The notes: generated by a model not told the origin, from the sequence alone. DNA of 64,000 bases from JBAXTE01 sp963556065 (GCA_963556065.3 CAUVYH020000001.1:1-64000), one strand, 5' to 3'; positions 11,225-22,035 are shown, numbered from the stretch's first letter. Numbers and translations are program-made.

Positions 11225-13156
11225 ATGCATAGTCTTTCTAAACTCCTATTAAGTTCGCTTATTCTTTGTGCGACATTTTCAACGAAAGCCCAAATTAACA
11301 ACCAAGAAGATGCTATTTCCGTGGAGCAGCAGCTTGCAAAAAGCCCATTTTCGGAGCAAAAACAAAGCTATCCGCAGCTCATTTCTTATTATTCCAGAAA
11401 CTCACTCGAAAAAGCACTTAATTTATCCAAACGCTTTGTTGCCGAAGCAAAAAAACAAAATGATAAACGTGCAGTTGCCGATGGACTCAACTTATTGGGA
11501 AGAACCAACATTCGAATGGGAAATTTCGCAGAAGCCAAGCAAATTCATGTAGAGGCATTATTCACTTATAAAGCACTTGAGAATGACACCGGCGTAGCTG
11601 CCCAATATGGAAATCTTGGTGTAATTTACGAGATGAGTGGCGACTTTCCAAAAGCATTATTCTTTTATCAACGTGCATTAAAAACCTACGAAAAAATTAA
11701 GGACATAAAAAGCATTGCTTTCGCCGAAAATAACATTGGTATTGTATATCAGCAAATGAATCTTTTCGACCAATCTTTTTTATACCAGCAAAAAGCGTTC
11801 GCACACAAACGTGAACAGAACGATACTTCCGGAATGGCTTCTACCCTGAATAACATCGGAGTGATTTATGAGTCTTTAAAAACGGACTACGAAAAAGCGC
11901 TGTTTTACTACAGCCAGGCACTCCTTCTCTACGAAAAAACAAATAACAACCTTCAAATCGGAACAATCCTCAACAACATCGGACTGGTGTATTTGAAGCA
12001 AAACAAACTTGCCGAAGCAGATCAGAACTTGATAAACGCCTTAAAAATAAGGGAATCAATAAATGACAAAAACGGCATTGCTTCTACTTTATTGAATCTG
12101 GCTCAACTCTCGATAAAGCAAAATCAACCGAAAACAGCGATTGAAAGAGCTTCAAAAAGTGTTAACTTATACCTAGCCATTGGAGCTAAAACAAAGCTTG
12201 CCGAAGCTTATCAAACCCTAGCCGACGGATACGAAAAAACCCGGAATTATAGCTTAGCCCTAGCAAGTTATAAAAGTCATATTGCTTATCGTGATTCTGT
12301 TTTTAATGAAAGCAATCAAAAATCAATTCACGAAATGCAAGCCAAATACGACTACGAGGTCAATCAAAAGCAGATGAAGATCTTGGAAAAAGAAAACGAG
12401 CTGAAATCGAAACAATTATCGCAAAATCGTTGGATTCTCATTAACATTCTTATTCTGTTTTCATTAGTATCGGCATTTGTTGTTTTTTATATTCGTCAAA
12501 GTCGCCTTAAACAGCGTAATCGCCAGCTTAACATAGAACATAAACTATTCAGGGCACAAATGAATCCGCATTTTATCTTTAATGCGCTGGCATCGGTACA
12601 AAAGTTTATACTCGACAACAGCAAAGAACAGGGAAGTTCATACATTACCCGCTTTGGCCGTTTGATGAGAAAAACACTGGAAAACTCAACCCGAGAGTTT
12701 GTCCCCTTAAGTGAAGAACTGGAAATACTCGAAGATTACATCGCGTTTCAACAGTTACGTTTTAATAACAAATTCTCCATTCATTTCAACATTGATTCCT
12801 CAATTGAAAGCGAAATAATCGGAGTCCCACCGATGCTTATCCAACCCTTTATCGAAAATGCCATCGAACACGGAGTTGCATCCATCGATCGTGGAATAAT
12901 TGTTATCGATTTAAAGCTAAACCAAAATCACCTATCGGTAAAAATCACCGATAACGGTGTGGGAATAAATCATCGGGAAAAGCCCAAAGATCCGAATCAT
13001 AAATCGCTGGCAATTCAAATCATCAAAGAGCGGTTAAAAATATTATCAAAAGCATCGAAAACCAGCTCTGAAATTAGCATTACCGATCTCTCTTTGATAA
13101 ATACAGATAAAACGGGAACCGAAATTGCTTTTGAAATGCCCCTTGGACCGGTATAA
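11225..13156 (+). CDS. TPR-containing LytS/YehU-type sensor histidine kinase
   Basis: Membrane sensor kinase of 643 residues. Signal peptide MHSLSKLLLSSLILCATFSTKAQ; six or more TPR repeats in the periplasmic part (GNLGVIYEMSGDFPKALFFY and similar units); a coiled coil; one membrane segment (WILINILILFSLVSAFVVFY, ~402-421); then a His_kinase domain with FRAQMNPHFIFNAL and an ATPase domain with PPMLIQPFIENAIEHG and DNGVGI. These are typical of kinases paired with LytTR regulators. The next gene, 112 bases on, encodes such a regulator. The signal sensed is unknown; the periplasmic TPRs suggest a protein or peptide ligand. Start chosen for the signal peptide and the -7 box upstream. Confidence 0.9.
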   Translation: MHSLSKLLLSSLILCATFSTKAQINNQEDAISVEQQLAKSPFSEQKQSYPQLISYYSRNSLEKALNLSKRFVAEAKKQNDKRAVADGLNLLGRTNIRMGNFAEAKQIHVEALFTYKALENDTGVAAQYGNLGVIYEMSGDFPKALFFYQRALKTYEKIKDIKSIAFAENNIGIVYQQMNLFDQSFLYQQKAFAHKREQNDTSGMASTLNNIGVIYESLKTDYEKALFYYSQALLLYEKTNNNLQIGTILNNIGLVYLKQNKLAEADQNLINALKIRESINDKNGIASTLLNLAQLSIKQNQPKTAIERASKSVNLYLAIGAKTKLAEAYQTLADGYEKTRNYSLALASYKSHIAYRDSVFNESNQKSIHEMQAKYDYEVNQKQMKILEKENELKSKQLSQNRWILINILILFSLVSAFVVFYIRQSRLKQRNRQLNIEHKLFRAQMNPHFIFNALASVQKFILDNSKEQGSSYITRFGRLMRKTLENSTREFVPLSEELEILEDYIAFQQLRFNNKFSIHFNIDSSIESEIIGVPPMLIQPFIENAIEHGVASIDRGIIVIDLKLNQNHLSVKITDNGVGINHREKPKDPNHKSLAIQIIKERLKILSKASKTSSEISITDLSLINTDKTGTEIAFEMPLGPV

Positions 13157-13268
13157 AAGAATCCAGGTTAAAATAAGCGAAAATCACCGGATGCTGTTTT
13201 GTTGAAAAATGCCTCGAAAGTTAACACCTGCACTTGTAATATTTTGTTATTTTTGTAAATTAAAATGA

Positions 13269-14021
13269 ATGCCTGTGAAAATAGCAATTATTGACGACGA
13301 AAAACATTTGATAAACCGGACAATCGAGATAATACAACAGCACTTTCCCCTTTTCGAAATTGTGGGTACTGCCGGAACCGTAGAAGAGGCAATCGTCCTA
13401 ATTGCTAACACTCAACCACAGATTGTTTTACTCGATATTCACCTGAGCGACGGTACCGGATTCGATCTAATTCAACGCCTATTTCCCATAAATTTTAAAA
13501 TTATATTTATTACTGCTCATGAGCAATTCGCTATTAAAGCCTTCAAATTTAGCGCATTAGATTACATTTTAAAACCATTCGACGACGACGATTTAGTAAA
13601 TGCCATTAATCGTGCTTCATCTCAAGTAACAAAAGAAAACACTGATTTAACGATAGAAGCATTGTTGTCAAATATTAAAATCGGTTCGAAAGATGTAAAA
13701 AAAATCGTATTAAAAACCAATGACAGCATTTACGTTGTACGTATAAATGAAATTATTCGACTTGAATCGGATGGAGCTTATACCCAATTTTTCTTCCACG
13801 ACAGGCAAAAAGTGTTGGTCTCGAAAAACCTTAAAGAATTTGAAGACATCTTGTGTGATTATGGTTTTTTCAGAATTCATCAATCACATTTAATCAACAC
13901 GGAATACCTTATCCGATATCAAAAAGGAGATGGTGGCTTTGTTATTATGAAAGACGGATCGATGCCTCCCGTTTCAGTGAGAAAAAAAGAACTCCTTATT
14001 GATTACCTAAATCAAATATAA
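13269..14021 (+). CDS. LytTR-family response regulator
   Basis: 250 residues. The N-terminal receiver domain has the acidic pair DDE, phospho-acceptor Asp in VLLDIHLSDG and Lys in ILKPFDDDD. The C-terminal LytTR DNA-binding domain has IVRLES-like IIRLESDGAY and FFRIHQSHLINTEYL. Partner of the upstream TPR kinase. A TATTTTTG -7 box (13248-13255) lies 13 bases before the ATG, so it may also have its own promoter. Target genes are unknown; the divergent T9SS operon is a natural candidate by position. Confidence 0.92.
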   Translation: MPVKIAIIDDEKHLINRTIEIIQQHFPLFEIVGTAGTVEEAIVLIANTQPQIVLLDIHLSDGTGFDLIQRLFPINFKIIFITAHEQFAIKAFKFSALDYILKPFDDDDLVNAINRASSQVTKENTDLTIEALLSNIKIGSKDVKKIVLKTNDSIYVVRINEIIRLESDGAYTQFFFHDRQKVLVSKNLKEFEDILCDYGFFRIHQSHLINTEYLIRYQKGDGGFVIMKDGSMPPVSVRKKELLIDYLNQI

Positions 14022-14120
14022 AATTTATAACCCCGCTTATAAACCCACCAACCTCTAATATAATTATTGAATAGCCCGCTCGATTTGAATGCGTTATTTT
14101 TGCAGTATATCTGTAAAAAT

Positions 14121-16520
14121 ATGAATAATATGAAAAGAGCATTTCTCTCGCTACTTTTAGGCCTATGCCTAAACTCTGTTATTGGGCAATCCGGAAACAT
14201 TGATACCTCATTCCATATCGGAACCGGTTTCTCGGCAACAGTCACAGCAATAGCAAAACAACCAGATAATAAAATTATTGTTGGTGGATTATTTACTTCA
14301 TACAATGGTACAAGTTATAAATCTTTGGTTCGCCTTAAACCAAATGGCACTATTGATTCTACTTTTCATGTTGGCACAAATGGAATTAATGGAACCATTA
14401 AATCAATTTATGTTCTTCCTGATACTTCTATTATCGTTGCTGGAGGTATTTCTATGGTTAACACAACAAGTGTTTATGGAATTGTGAAATTAGATAAAAA
14501 TGGAAATATCGATCCCTCGTTTAACATATCAAACAGTCTAGACGGAGGGATTAATGCAATGGATGTTGATGTTCTTACTGGAAAAATATATATCGGCGGA
14601 AACTTCACCACCGTCAATGGCACACCAAGCAAACACATCGCCCGATTGTTGCCCAACGGTGATTTGGACAACTCGTTTGTCGTTGGGAGCGGATTTACGG
14701 GAATGTTTGGCAGTGCACCAGTATATTCTCTACTCGTTCAAGCAGACCAAAAACTTTTAGTGGGTGGTGATTTTATGTATTATCAAGGATTAATTGCATC
14801 AAAACTTTGTAGAATTAAACAAAATGGAGACGTGGATACTGCTTTTGTAACCAATCTAAGTTCTGGTTTTGATAATATTATACGTGCCATTGAACAAATG
14901 GCTGATGGAAAAATTCTTGTTGGAGGCGATTTTACGGTTTGTCAAGGAAGCACATACAACAAAATTGCATGCTTAAATAGTGATGGTTCTCCAAATACTT
15001 CTTTTGATGTTGCGGGAGGACCTTCTGGATCTGTATATTCACTGAAAAAAACGCCTAACAACAAAATCATGGTGGGTGGCTCTTTTAACTTCTTTAATGG
15101 GGTCATGGATCGTGCATTAGTTAGAATTAATGCCAATGGAACTCGAGATGCTAATTTTGCCACTGGTACTGGTTTCACTCAAACGGGCAATGCCCCAATA
15201 GTTTATGCTACTTATGTTTCAACCGATTCAAGTGTTTTTGCTGGTGGTTATTTCGATAAATATCAAGATAGTTCTTATCTTAACATTGTTAAAATTGTAG
15301 GTAAAGGAAATTCAACATTAACCATTCCAACGTTAACTACAAATATTCCAACTTTAATTACCAACAACAGTGCAAAATTTTGGGGTGAAGTAATCGATAA
15401 CGGAAATAGTGCAATTTTAGAAAATGGTGTTTGCTGGTCAACTTCAGCCAATCCTTCAATTTCAGATAATTTTGCATCTACCTCAATAGGAAGCAATGCT
15501 TTTAATCTGTTTGTTTATAATTTACAAGATACAACTCGGTATTATGTTAGGGCATATGCTCGAAACAGTGAAGGGTATGGTTACGGCGATGAAATAACTT
15601 TTAAAACCCGCAGTAACGAAAACTACACTTGTGGAGAAGTAACTTTTACATATAATGGTATCCCTGTTACTTACGGAACAGTAAAAGGAAAATATGGCAG
15701 ATGTTGGTTGGATCGCGACTTAGGATCTTCACGCGTTGCCGAATCAGCAAATGATGCTTTAGCAAAAGGAGATTATTTTCAATGGGGAAGATTAGCAGAT
15801 GGACATCAATTATACGGTTCAGATACCACTTCGGAACTTTCAACAACTTCTAATCCAGGACACAGCAAGTTTATTGTTTCGCCTAATGCTCCCAATAACT
15901 GGATGACCACAGACGATAACAGCTTATGGGAGGGCTTAAATGCTCCAAACAATCCTTGTCCAAGTGGTTGGAGAATTCCTACTCAATCTGAATTTTTAGA
16001 AGAAATGAGTATTTGGGAAGACAACACAATTAATGGAGCTTTTAATTCTTCATTAAGATTACATTATACAGGAGCTCGCTCATACAATCTTGGAGGTGGA
16101 TATCCTATAAATACCTTAGCTGTATATTGGACATCAAGTGCATCAAATGATAACGCTAAATTACTATCTATTGAACCAAGTGTGACAGCTGTTATTGCAA
16201 ATGGTAAAAAAGCATTTGGAGCAAGTGTAAGATGTATTAAAGATTATACCGTTGGAATTGAAGAATCAAAATTACAAAACTCCACTTTATCTATTTATCC
16301 TAATCCAGCAAATAGTAGCATTACAATAAATTACTCGGGTGATTTAAGTGAAACAACAAGTTTTGCCATTAGTAATTATTTAGGACAAGAATTGTTGCGA
16401 GGCACACTTTTATCAAATACTACGACAATTAATGTGGGTAATCTTTCGAATGGTATTTATTTTGTCAAAATCCGAACAAATAAAAACCAAGAGATTCAAC
16501 GTTTAGTAATTCAAAAATAA
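14121..16520 (+). CDS. Secreted beta-propeller/FISUMP protein with T9SS type A sorting tail
   Basis: About 799 residues. Signal peptide ending LNSVIGQ. Residues ~22-390 form delta-60 propeller repeats (DSTFHVGTNG, DNKIIVGGLF, DGKILVGGDFT). A fibronectin-like segment follows (~400-500), then a FISUMP domain of the Fibrobacter paralogous-protein type (GRCWLDRDLGSSRVA, CPSGWRIPTQSEF, GASVRCI). The C-terminal tail (IYPNPANSSITINY ... GIYFVKI) is a type A T9SS sorting domain. Cell-surface or secreted protein of unknown binding role. A TATTTTTG box at 14095-14102 is a likely -7 element; an upstream TTG-start extension is rejected because it would precede the signal peptide. Confidence 0.88.
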   Translation: MNNMKRAFLSLLLGLCLNSVIGQSGNIDTSFHIGTGFSATVTAIAKQPDNKIIVGGLFTSYNGTSYKSLVRLKPNGTIDSTFHVGTNGINGTIKSIYVLPDTSIIVAGGISMVNTTSVYGIVKLDKNGNIDPSFNISNSLDGGINAMDVDVLTGKIYIGGNFTTVNGTPSKHIARLLPNGDLDNSFVVGSGFTGMFGSAPVYSLLVQADQKLLVGGDFMYYQGLIASKLCRIKQNGDVDTAFVTNLSSGFDNIIRAIEQMADGKILVGGDFTVCQGSTYNKIACLNSDGSPNTSFDVAGGPSGSVYSLKKTPNNKIMVGGSFNFFNGVMDRALVRINANGTRDANFATGTGFTQTGNAPIVYATYVSTDSSVFAGGYFDKYQDSSYLNIVKIVGKGNSTLTIPTLTTNIPTLITNNSAKFWGEVIDNGNSAILENGVCWSTSANPSISDNFASTSIGSNAFNLFVYNLQDTTRYYVRAYARNSEGYGYGDEITFKTRSNENYTCGEVTFTYNGIPVTYGTVKGKYGRCWLDRDLGSSRVAESANDALAKGDYFQWGRLADGHQLYGSDTTSELSTTSNPGHSKFIVSPNAPNNWMTTDDNSLWEGLNAPNNPCPSGWRIPTQSEFLEEMSIWEDNTINGAFNSSLRLHYTGARSYNLGGGYPINTLAVYWTSSASNDNAKLLSIEPSVTAVIANGKKAFGASVRCIKDYTVGIEESKLQNSTLSIYPNPANSSITINYSGDLSETTSFAISNYLGQELLRGTLLSNTTTINVGNLSNGIYFVKIRTNKNQEIQRLVIQK

Positions 16521-16592
16521 TGATCAAAAGTCAACTTTATTTTAATCACTGATTGAATTAAATTGACTTTCACATTTTTAAAACTATCTTTT

Positions 16593-17888
16593 ATGAAAAA
16601 AACAGCAATTTTACTTATCACATTATTAATTTCTGTCTTTGGTTTTTCTCAAATTACATTAGATAAAGTAGTCAAAAAAACAGAAAAAAAAGTAAACCAA
16701 AGAGTAGAAAAAAAAGTGGATAAAACCATCGACAAAGGTTTGGATAAAGCCGAAGAAGGCATTGATAATTCGACAAAAACGACCAAAAATTCAAAACCAA
16801 AAACAGAAGCAAAAAACGAAACAACGCCAAAGGAAACAAAGCCTTCAAATACAAATTCGGAAGTCAAAACCCCACCAACAAGTCAGGATAAGCCAACATT
16901 GACATGGGCAAAATACGACTTTGTTCCCGGCACAGAGATTATTTTCGAAGACAATCAAGAAGGCGAACAAAACGGTGAGTTCCCAAGCAAATGGGATTTG
17001 GTTCAAGGTAATTTTGAAAATGCAAACTTTGATGGTTCAAACGTAATTTATCATATTAAATGCAATATGAACGGTGGCGGTGGTGTTACTCCTATGATGA
17101 AAAATAATAAAGAGGATTATCTTCCCGAAGAATTCACCATTGAGTTTGACGCTTATTTTAGCGAAAATCATGGAGGACATTATATCATATACTTATTAGA
17201 CTATAAAAATCAAAGAAACCTAGATAAAACCATTCCAATAACTAAAAAATGGATTCGTATTTACAAAAATAGTGTAAACGGTGAAAATATTGAACAAAAT
17301 TACTATCCAGGATATAAATCTGACATGTTTGATAAAACTCCAAAATGGAGACATGTTGCCATTTCTTTCAACAAAAGGGCTTTAAAAGTTTATTTGGACG
17401 ATGCTAGAGTCCTAAATATTCCAAATTTAGGATACAATCCTACCGGATTTACAATAGGGAAACAAACGGTCGATGGAAAAGACCCAGGATACACCAAAAA
17501 CTTCCGCTTTGCAAAAGGGGCAGTGCCTTTATATGACAAACTTCTTACCGATGGAAAATTTGTAACCACAGGGATAAAATTTGATGTAAATAAAGCTACA
17601 TTGAAGCCAGAATCAATAGGAACAATCAATTATATTTTAAAAATGATGCAAGATCATCCTGAATTAAAATTCAGTGTTGAAGGGCACACCGACAGCGATG
17701 GCGATGATTCAGCGAACCTAAAATTATCCGAAGCACGTGCAAAAGTGGTTATGGATAAATTAATAGAACTTGGGATTTCGAAAGATCGTTTGACCTACAA
17801 AGGTTTAGGCGAAAGCAAACCATTGGTTGCCAACGACACTCCCGAAAACAAAGCACAAAACCGCAGAGTTGAATTCGTAAAATTTTAA
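16593..17888 (+). CDS. OmpA-family envelope protein with LamG-like domain
   Basis: 431 residues. Signal peptide MKKTAILLITLLISVFGFSQ. Residues ~25-110 are extremely Lys/Glu-rich and helical (VEKKVDKTIDKGLDKAEE). Residues ~120-300 look like a concanavalin/LamG-like beta-sandwich (IIFEDNQEGEQNGEFPSKWD). An OmpA peptidoglycan-binding domain ends the protein (VEGHTDSDGDDSANLKLSEARA, NRRVEFVKF). Probable periplasmic protein anchored to peptidoglycan. A close paralogue with the same domain order lies at 32831-34166. Four bases separate it from the next gene, so they form an operon. Confidence 0.85.
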   Translation: MKKTAILLITLLISVFGFSQITLDKVVKKTEKKVNQRVEKKVDKTIDKGLDKAEEGIDNSTKTTKNSKPKTEAKNETTPKETKPSNTNSEVKTPPTSQDKPTLTWAKYDFVPGTEIIFEDNQEGEQNGEFPSKWDLVQGNFENANFDGSNVIYHIKCNMNGGGGVTPMMKNNKEDYLPEEFTIEFDAYFSENHGGHYIIYLLDYKNQRNLDKTIPITKKWIRIYKNSVNGENIEQNYYPGYKSDMFDKTPKWRHVAISFNKRALKVYLDDARVLNIPNLGYNPTGFTIGKQTVDGKDPGYTKNFRFAKGAVPLYDKLLTDGKFVTTGIKFDVNKATLKPESIGTINYILKMMQDHPELKFSVEGHTDSDGDDSANLKLSEARAKVVMDKLIELGISKDRLTYKGLGESKPLVANDTPENKAQNRRVEFVKF

Positions 17889-17892
17889 ACCC

Positions 17893-18645
17893 ATGAAAAA
17901 AATAATCTTAGTAATTTGTTTTGCACTCTCTTTAGGTTTCGCAAACGCTCAAAAATCTCCTTTTTTAATCTCTTCGGATGATTTTCAATCGAATACTAAA
18001 GCAAAAACTCCATTAGGATATGCCAATGTAAGTATCGAAATTGATGATGATTCTTACGTGGCTATGTATAAAAAAGCTTCCGATTTTCTGTTTGTAAGGC
18101 TATACAAACTTGACCATTTTAATCAACATAAAACATTTTCGAAAAACTCCACTCAACTTTCAGGCATATATCAACTCGAAAATTGCAATGCTGTCTATTT
18201 TCAAAAAGATGGAGTTTCAATTCTTTATCTTGAACTTTTAGCCATAAATGCCAGTGTTGAAGTTTCTGCAAAAAAACCGCTTTCAAAAACAGATATGGAA
18301 AAAATTATTGCAGAATTGGGTGTTATTACATGGAAAAATTCGAATAAAGCCAGTTGGCCATCCGAAATTACGATTGCTCAACAACTTGAGGGTGTTCTCA
18401 TATCCATCGAAAAGCAAAATCCAAGTACCGATGGATATATCTATGAATACCATGTTAAAGTACAATACAGTCAAAAGTTGGTTCAGTCTGTGGAACGTAT
18501 TTTGGCTAAATATGGTGGCAGTATTGATGCTGTTGACATGGAGAAATTTACCTTTATTTGTGCTTCTACTGATAGTATGAATGCCTTAAAAAAAGAGTTT
18601 AAAGAAGGTGAAATAATAGATTTTATTTACTATCGGAAACAATAA
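17893..18645 (+). CDS. Exported protein of unknown function
   Basis: 250 residues with signal peptide MKKIILVICFALSLGFANAQ. Not recognised. The body is a mixed alpha/beta protein; near the C-terminus YEYHVKVQYSQKLVQSVERI and the GSIDAVDMEKFTFICAS stretch suggest a small ferredoxin-like or BON-like fold, which is only an impression. Directly follows the OmpA-family gene by four bases, so it probably acts in the same envelope process. Confidence 0.7.
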   Translation: MKKIILVICFALSLGFANAQKSPFLISSDDFQSNTKAKTPLGYANVSIEIDDDSYVAMYKKASDFLFVRLYKLDHFNQHKTFSKNSTQLSGIYQLENCNAVYFQKDGVSILYLELLAINASVEVSAKKPLSKTDMEKIIAELGVITWKNSNKASWPSEITIAQQLEGVLISIEKQNPSTDGYIYEYHVKVQYSQKLVQSVERILAKYGGSIDAVDMEKFTFICASTDSMNALKKEFKEGEIIDFIYYRKQ

Positions 18646-18749
18646 TTGAGATAATTTTCGATTCACTTTTTAGATTTAAGTGTTTCCCAAATTTCTTTTT
18701 GTAAATACAAGATTTGTCAATTATTACACATTAATTAAACAACAAATAA

Positions 18750-20432
18750 ATGAAAAAAATCACATTATTTTTTACGGTATTTTTTATCGTATGCCAACTA
18801 AGTATCCATGCACAAGCATGGCAATGGGCAGTTTCATCCCAAACGGATGAAGCTTTTTACTCCACCACAGATCCCTCTGGAAATGTATATCAAATTGGAA
18901 AATATGCAGGCACTGGGACTTTTCAAGGAGGCGTAACATTATCTCAAGGTGGTGACTTTTATTACAATTGGTTTATAGCCAAATACAACACTTCGGGTCA
19001 GTTGCAATGGGCTAAAGAGGCTTTTTCGCAAAAGGGCGATCGAGAAGTTATGGCATTTACAACCGATGCTGATGGAAACTTATATTATGCAGGCTATTTT
19101 GATGACACCTTACGTGTTGAAAGTTCAATTGCCGTTAGTCACGGAGCAAGAGATGCTTTTTTAGTAAAGATGAACTCTTCAGGAAACTTGCAATGGATAA
19201 AAACTGGAGGTGGAGTAAATGATGACTCTTTTAACGATATTGCTTGTGCAAACTCAAATGTATATGCAGTAGGATCTTTTGTCCCTGATGCAACTTTCGA
19301 AACGGTAACTATTACTGGCTCCACCGTAAATTTCTCTTCCGAAGCCATGTTGCTTAGCTATTCCTCGGCTGGTAACTTAAATTTTGCTAAAAGTTTTGGA
19401 GGTATTAGTCAAGAAACTGGAGATGGAATTTATGTGTATAACAATAAAATTTATTTCACAGGATTTTTCCATAGTTCAACTGCTACATTTCAGAATATAT
19501 CTTTGAATTGGTTAGGATCTGGTGGCGATTTTGACATCTATTTGGCTTGCACTGATTTGAGTGGAAACATAGAATTTGCAAAAGGTTTTTATTCTAGAAT
19601 ACCGAATATGTTCTTTAGAAGCACAAACAAGCTGTTTGTAAACAATTCAGGGATCTATATGTCTGGACAATTTTTCGAACAAATAAATTTTGGGAATGGA
19701 CCACTTAACTCACAAAGTACGACTCTAAATGGATATATAGCAAAGTTTAACTATGCAGGAGAAAATTTATGGACTAATTTGTTGGGTGGGCAGAAATATG
19801 TTACCACGAAAAAATTGGTTGGTAACAACGACCATGTTTATTTGGCAGGCAATTTTACAGATACATTGAAAGTATTAGGTCAAAATTTTATTGGCTTGTT
19901 TAGTAATTATGCGGTTGCTGAGAACAATGGTTTTATCTCTTCGTGGAACAACGATGGAACAATGGCTTGGATGAAAACGATTCTTCCATATCAAAACCCC
20001 AATTATCTCCAAGATATAGGTGTATTTAGATTAAATGGCTTCTCTATGGATAATAATTTTCTTTATATGTCGGGTGTTTTCACAATGACATTGTCGTTAT
20101 ATCCACACGCTGTATCAACAGATGGAGTTCTTTCGAATAATGATGCGGTAATTGCCAAAATTGATGTCACAGCAAACGGGATATCCGAAAATAACCGATC
20201 TGCACTAAACTATTACCCAAATCCAGCCACAAATAATGTAACCGTTGAAACTAACGCTGACGAAAATTATACTATTTCAATTAAAAATATGAACGGACAA
20301 GTTGTCCTAAACCGAAAATCATTCGGGCTGTCTTCTGTTGTTTTAGATGTTTGTCCGCTTAGTAAAGGGATCTATTTGCTTGAAGTACAATCTTCCAAAC
20401 AAACAAATATTCAAAAGTTGGTTGTTGAATAA
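18750..20432 (+). CDS. Secreted SBBP-repeat protein with T9SS type A sorting tail
   Basis: 560 residues. Signal peptide ending LSIHAQ; propeller-type repeats throughout (DADGNLYYAGYF, NSSGNLQWIKTGGG, NNHVYLAG-like units); C-terminal type A sorting domain (YYPNPATNNVTVE ... GIYLLEVQ). A paralogue with the same plan lies at 54602-56239. Surface or secreted protein of unknown ligand. Stands alone with an intrinsic terminator just after it. Confidence 0.87.
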   Translation: MKKITLFFTVFFIVCQLSIHAQAWQWAVSSQTDEAFYSTTDPSGNVYQIGKYAGTGTFQGGVTLSQGGDFYYNWFIAKYNTSGQLQWAKEAFSQKGDREVMAFTTDADGNLYYAGYFDDTLRVESSIAVSHGARDAFLVKMNSSGNLQWIKTGGGVNDDSFNDIACANSNVYAVGSFVPDATFETVTITGSTVNFSSEAMLLSYSSAGNLNFAKSFGGISQETGDGIYVYNNKIYFTGFFHSSTATFQNISLNWLGSGGDFDIYLACTDLSGNIEFAKGFYSRIPNMFFRSTNKLFVNNSGIYMSGQFFEQINFGNGPLNSQSTTLNGYIAKFNYAGENLWTNLLGGQKYVTTKKLVGNNDHVYLAGNFTDTLKVLGQNFIGLFSNYAVAENNGFISSWNNDGTMAWMKTILPYQNPNYLQDIGVFRLNGFSMDNNFLYMSGVFTMTLSLYPHAVSTDGVLSNNDAVIAKIDVTANGISENNRSALNYYPNPATNNVTVETNADENYTISIKNMNGQVVLNRKSFGLSSVVLDVCPLSKGIYLLEVQSSKQTNIQKLVVE

Positions 20433-20454
20433 ACTATTTTTAAGGATATATACA

Positions 20455-20498
20455 TTTTCAGCGTTATCTTGATGATTTGAGATAACGCTGAATTTTTT
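20455..20498. terminator. Bidirectional intrinsic terminator
   Basis: A 13-bp perfect stem (TTCAGCGTTATCT with its complement) has a 10-base loop and is followed by six T. It sits between the convergent SBBP gene and MFS gene. Confidence 0.85.
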
Positions 20499-20505
20499 CA
20501 ATAAT

Positions 20506-21693
20506 TTATTTTTGAATTTCAGATTCTTTCATCCCTAGATGTCTCTCGTAATTCTTGATTACCAAAAGTCTGAAAAATAGTAACCCGACGGCACAAACCA
20601 GCGCATTTATCCAAAAAATAGCGGAGATGGAAATATGTTGGGCAATCAATCCTGCCATGATCATTCCAAAGCCCATTCCAAGATCTACGGCCGTATATAG
20701 CGTTGAATTTGCCGCGCCTCGATGTCCGGAGTCCACCAAATTATTAATCATCGACAGAAATGTGGGGAAAATTACGCCATTTCCAAACCCGATGATGATG
20801 GCCGAAAGATAAAACAGGGTCGCACCCTTTGCCATAGCCAGCATTGGGAATCCAATCAACAATAGAAGCATACAAAATGTAAGGATTTTTCTCGGACCAT
20901 GTTTATCAAATACTTTTCCAACTGTAATTCGCGATGCTGCAATACCAACGGAAAAAATCAAAAAATAGAGCGAGCTGTTATGTATTCCTATTTCCCGTCC
21001 ATAAAGTGCAATAAAAGACAACAAGCCGCCATAAGCTATCATTGTGATAAGTACATTTGTAGAGGAGAGAATGGAACTTTTATCGAACATACTGCTCCAA
21101 GTCAGCTGTATTCGCTTACCCACCACAAAGCGTTTGCGCAGATGTATGGAATAGGCACAGCCGAAACTTGCCAAACTGATAATACAACCTGAAACAAACA
21201 TAGCCGGAAATCCCCACTGATGGCAAATAAACAATCCCACAACCGGCCCTACTGACATTCCTAGCGTAGTGGATAATGCAAAATATCCAAGTCCTTCTCC
21301 CCTTTTAGAAGCAGGAACAATATCCGTAGCGATGGTGGATCCGGAAACGGTAGTAATTCCCCAAGTCATCCCTTGTGCAAACCGCAACAGAATAATGGAG
21401 GAGATAGAAAGAGCGACCAAATAACCGGCAAAAAAGAGCGAATAAAGCACTAATGCCAATAAGAAAATAGTACGACGACCAAACCGATCGAGGGCAAAAC
21501 CGGAAAACGGACGTATTAATACCGATGCAATTGTATAAATACCAACGACCAAGCCCACCTGAGATTTTGAAGCCTGCAAATCGTTGACTAAATAAATGGG
21601 TAATGCCGAAAGTACTGCATAGTAGGTAATATACATTAAAAAATTCGACAGTATCAGGAAAATAAAATTCGTATTCCAGATCCTTTCATTCAT
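20506..21693 (-). CDS. MFS transporter
   Basis: 395 residues with about 12 membrane segments. The MFS loop motif between helices 2 and 3 is seen as GFALDRFGRRTIFL. An inner-membrane secondary exporter, most like the drug or sugar efflux group; substrate cannot be told. Monocistronic. A TAACTTTG -7 box lies on the minus strand at 21722-21729. Confidence 0.88.
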   Translation of the reverse strand: MNERIWNTNFIFLILSNFLMYITYYAVLSALPIYLVNDLQASKSQVGLVVGIYTIASVLIRPFSGFALDRFGRRTIFLLALVLYSLFFAGYLVALSISSIILLRFAQGMTWGITTVSGSTIATDIVPASKRGEGLGYFALSTTLGMSVGPVVGLFICHQWGFPAMFVSGCIISLASFGCAYSIHLRKRFVVGKRIQLTWSSMFDKSSILSSTNVLITMIAYGGLLSFIALYGREIGIHNSSLYFLIFSVGIAASRITVGKVFDKHGPRKILTFCMLLLLIGFPMLAMAKGATLFYLSAIIIGFGNGVIFPTFLSMINNLVDSGHRGAANSTLYTAVDLGMGFGMIMAGLIAQHISISAIFWINALVCAVGLLFFRLLVIKNYERHLGMKESEIQK

Positions 21694-22035
21694 TGCTAAA
21701 ATTCCTTATAAAATCCGGTTGCAAAGTTACAGAAAAAAGAGAGGGTTCGGCTCCATTTAGCATTCTCTTAGGATTTAAAACATGTACCTTTTTTCTTAAC
21801 CCGAAAAATTTTGATTAAGCCGGTCATTTTTTGGAAAAGACATATAAGTAGTTTCTGAATTGGAAATGCATTCTCAAATTTTGAGCTTATTCCTGTATCG
21901 TTAATTTCAATTTGAAAAAACAGTGCATTTAGTTTCAAATCTTTTTTCAAAAACCGATCCTTTCTGCAACTAAGATCTTGTAGCTTTCAAAATAATGAAT
22001 ACAACAGCAAATAGTAATTAACCAAAATATAATGT
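21694..22035. other. Divergent intergenic region
   Basis: Contains the MFS -7 box (TAACTTTG, minus strand, 21722-21729). No gene or strong hairpin is evident in the rest; I see no clear promoter for the plus-strand lectin gene. Confidence 0.5.
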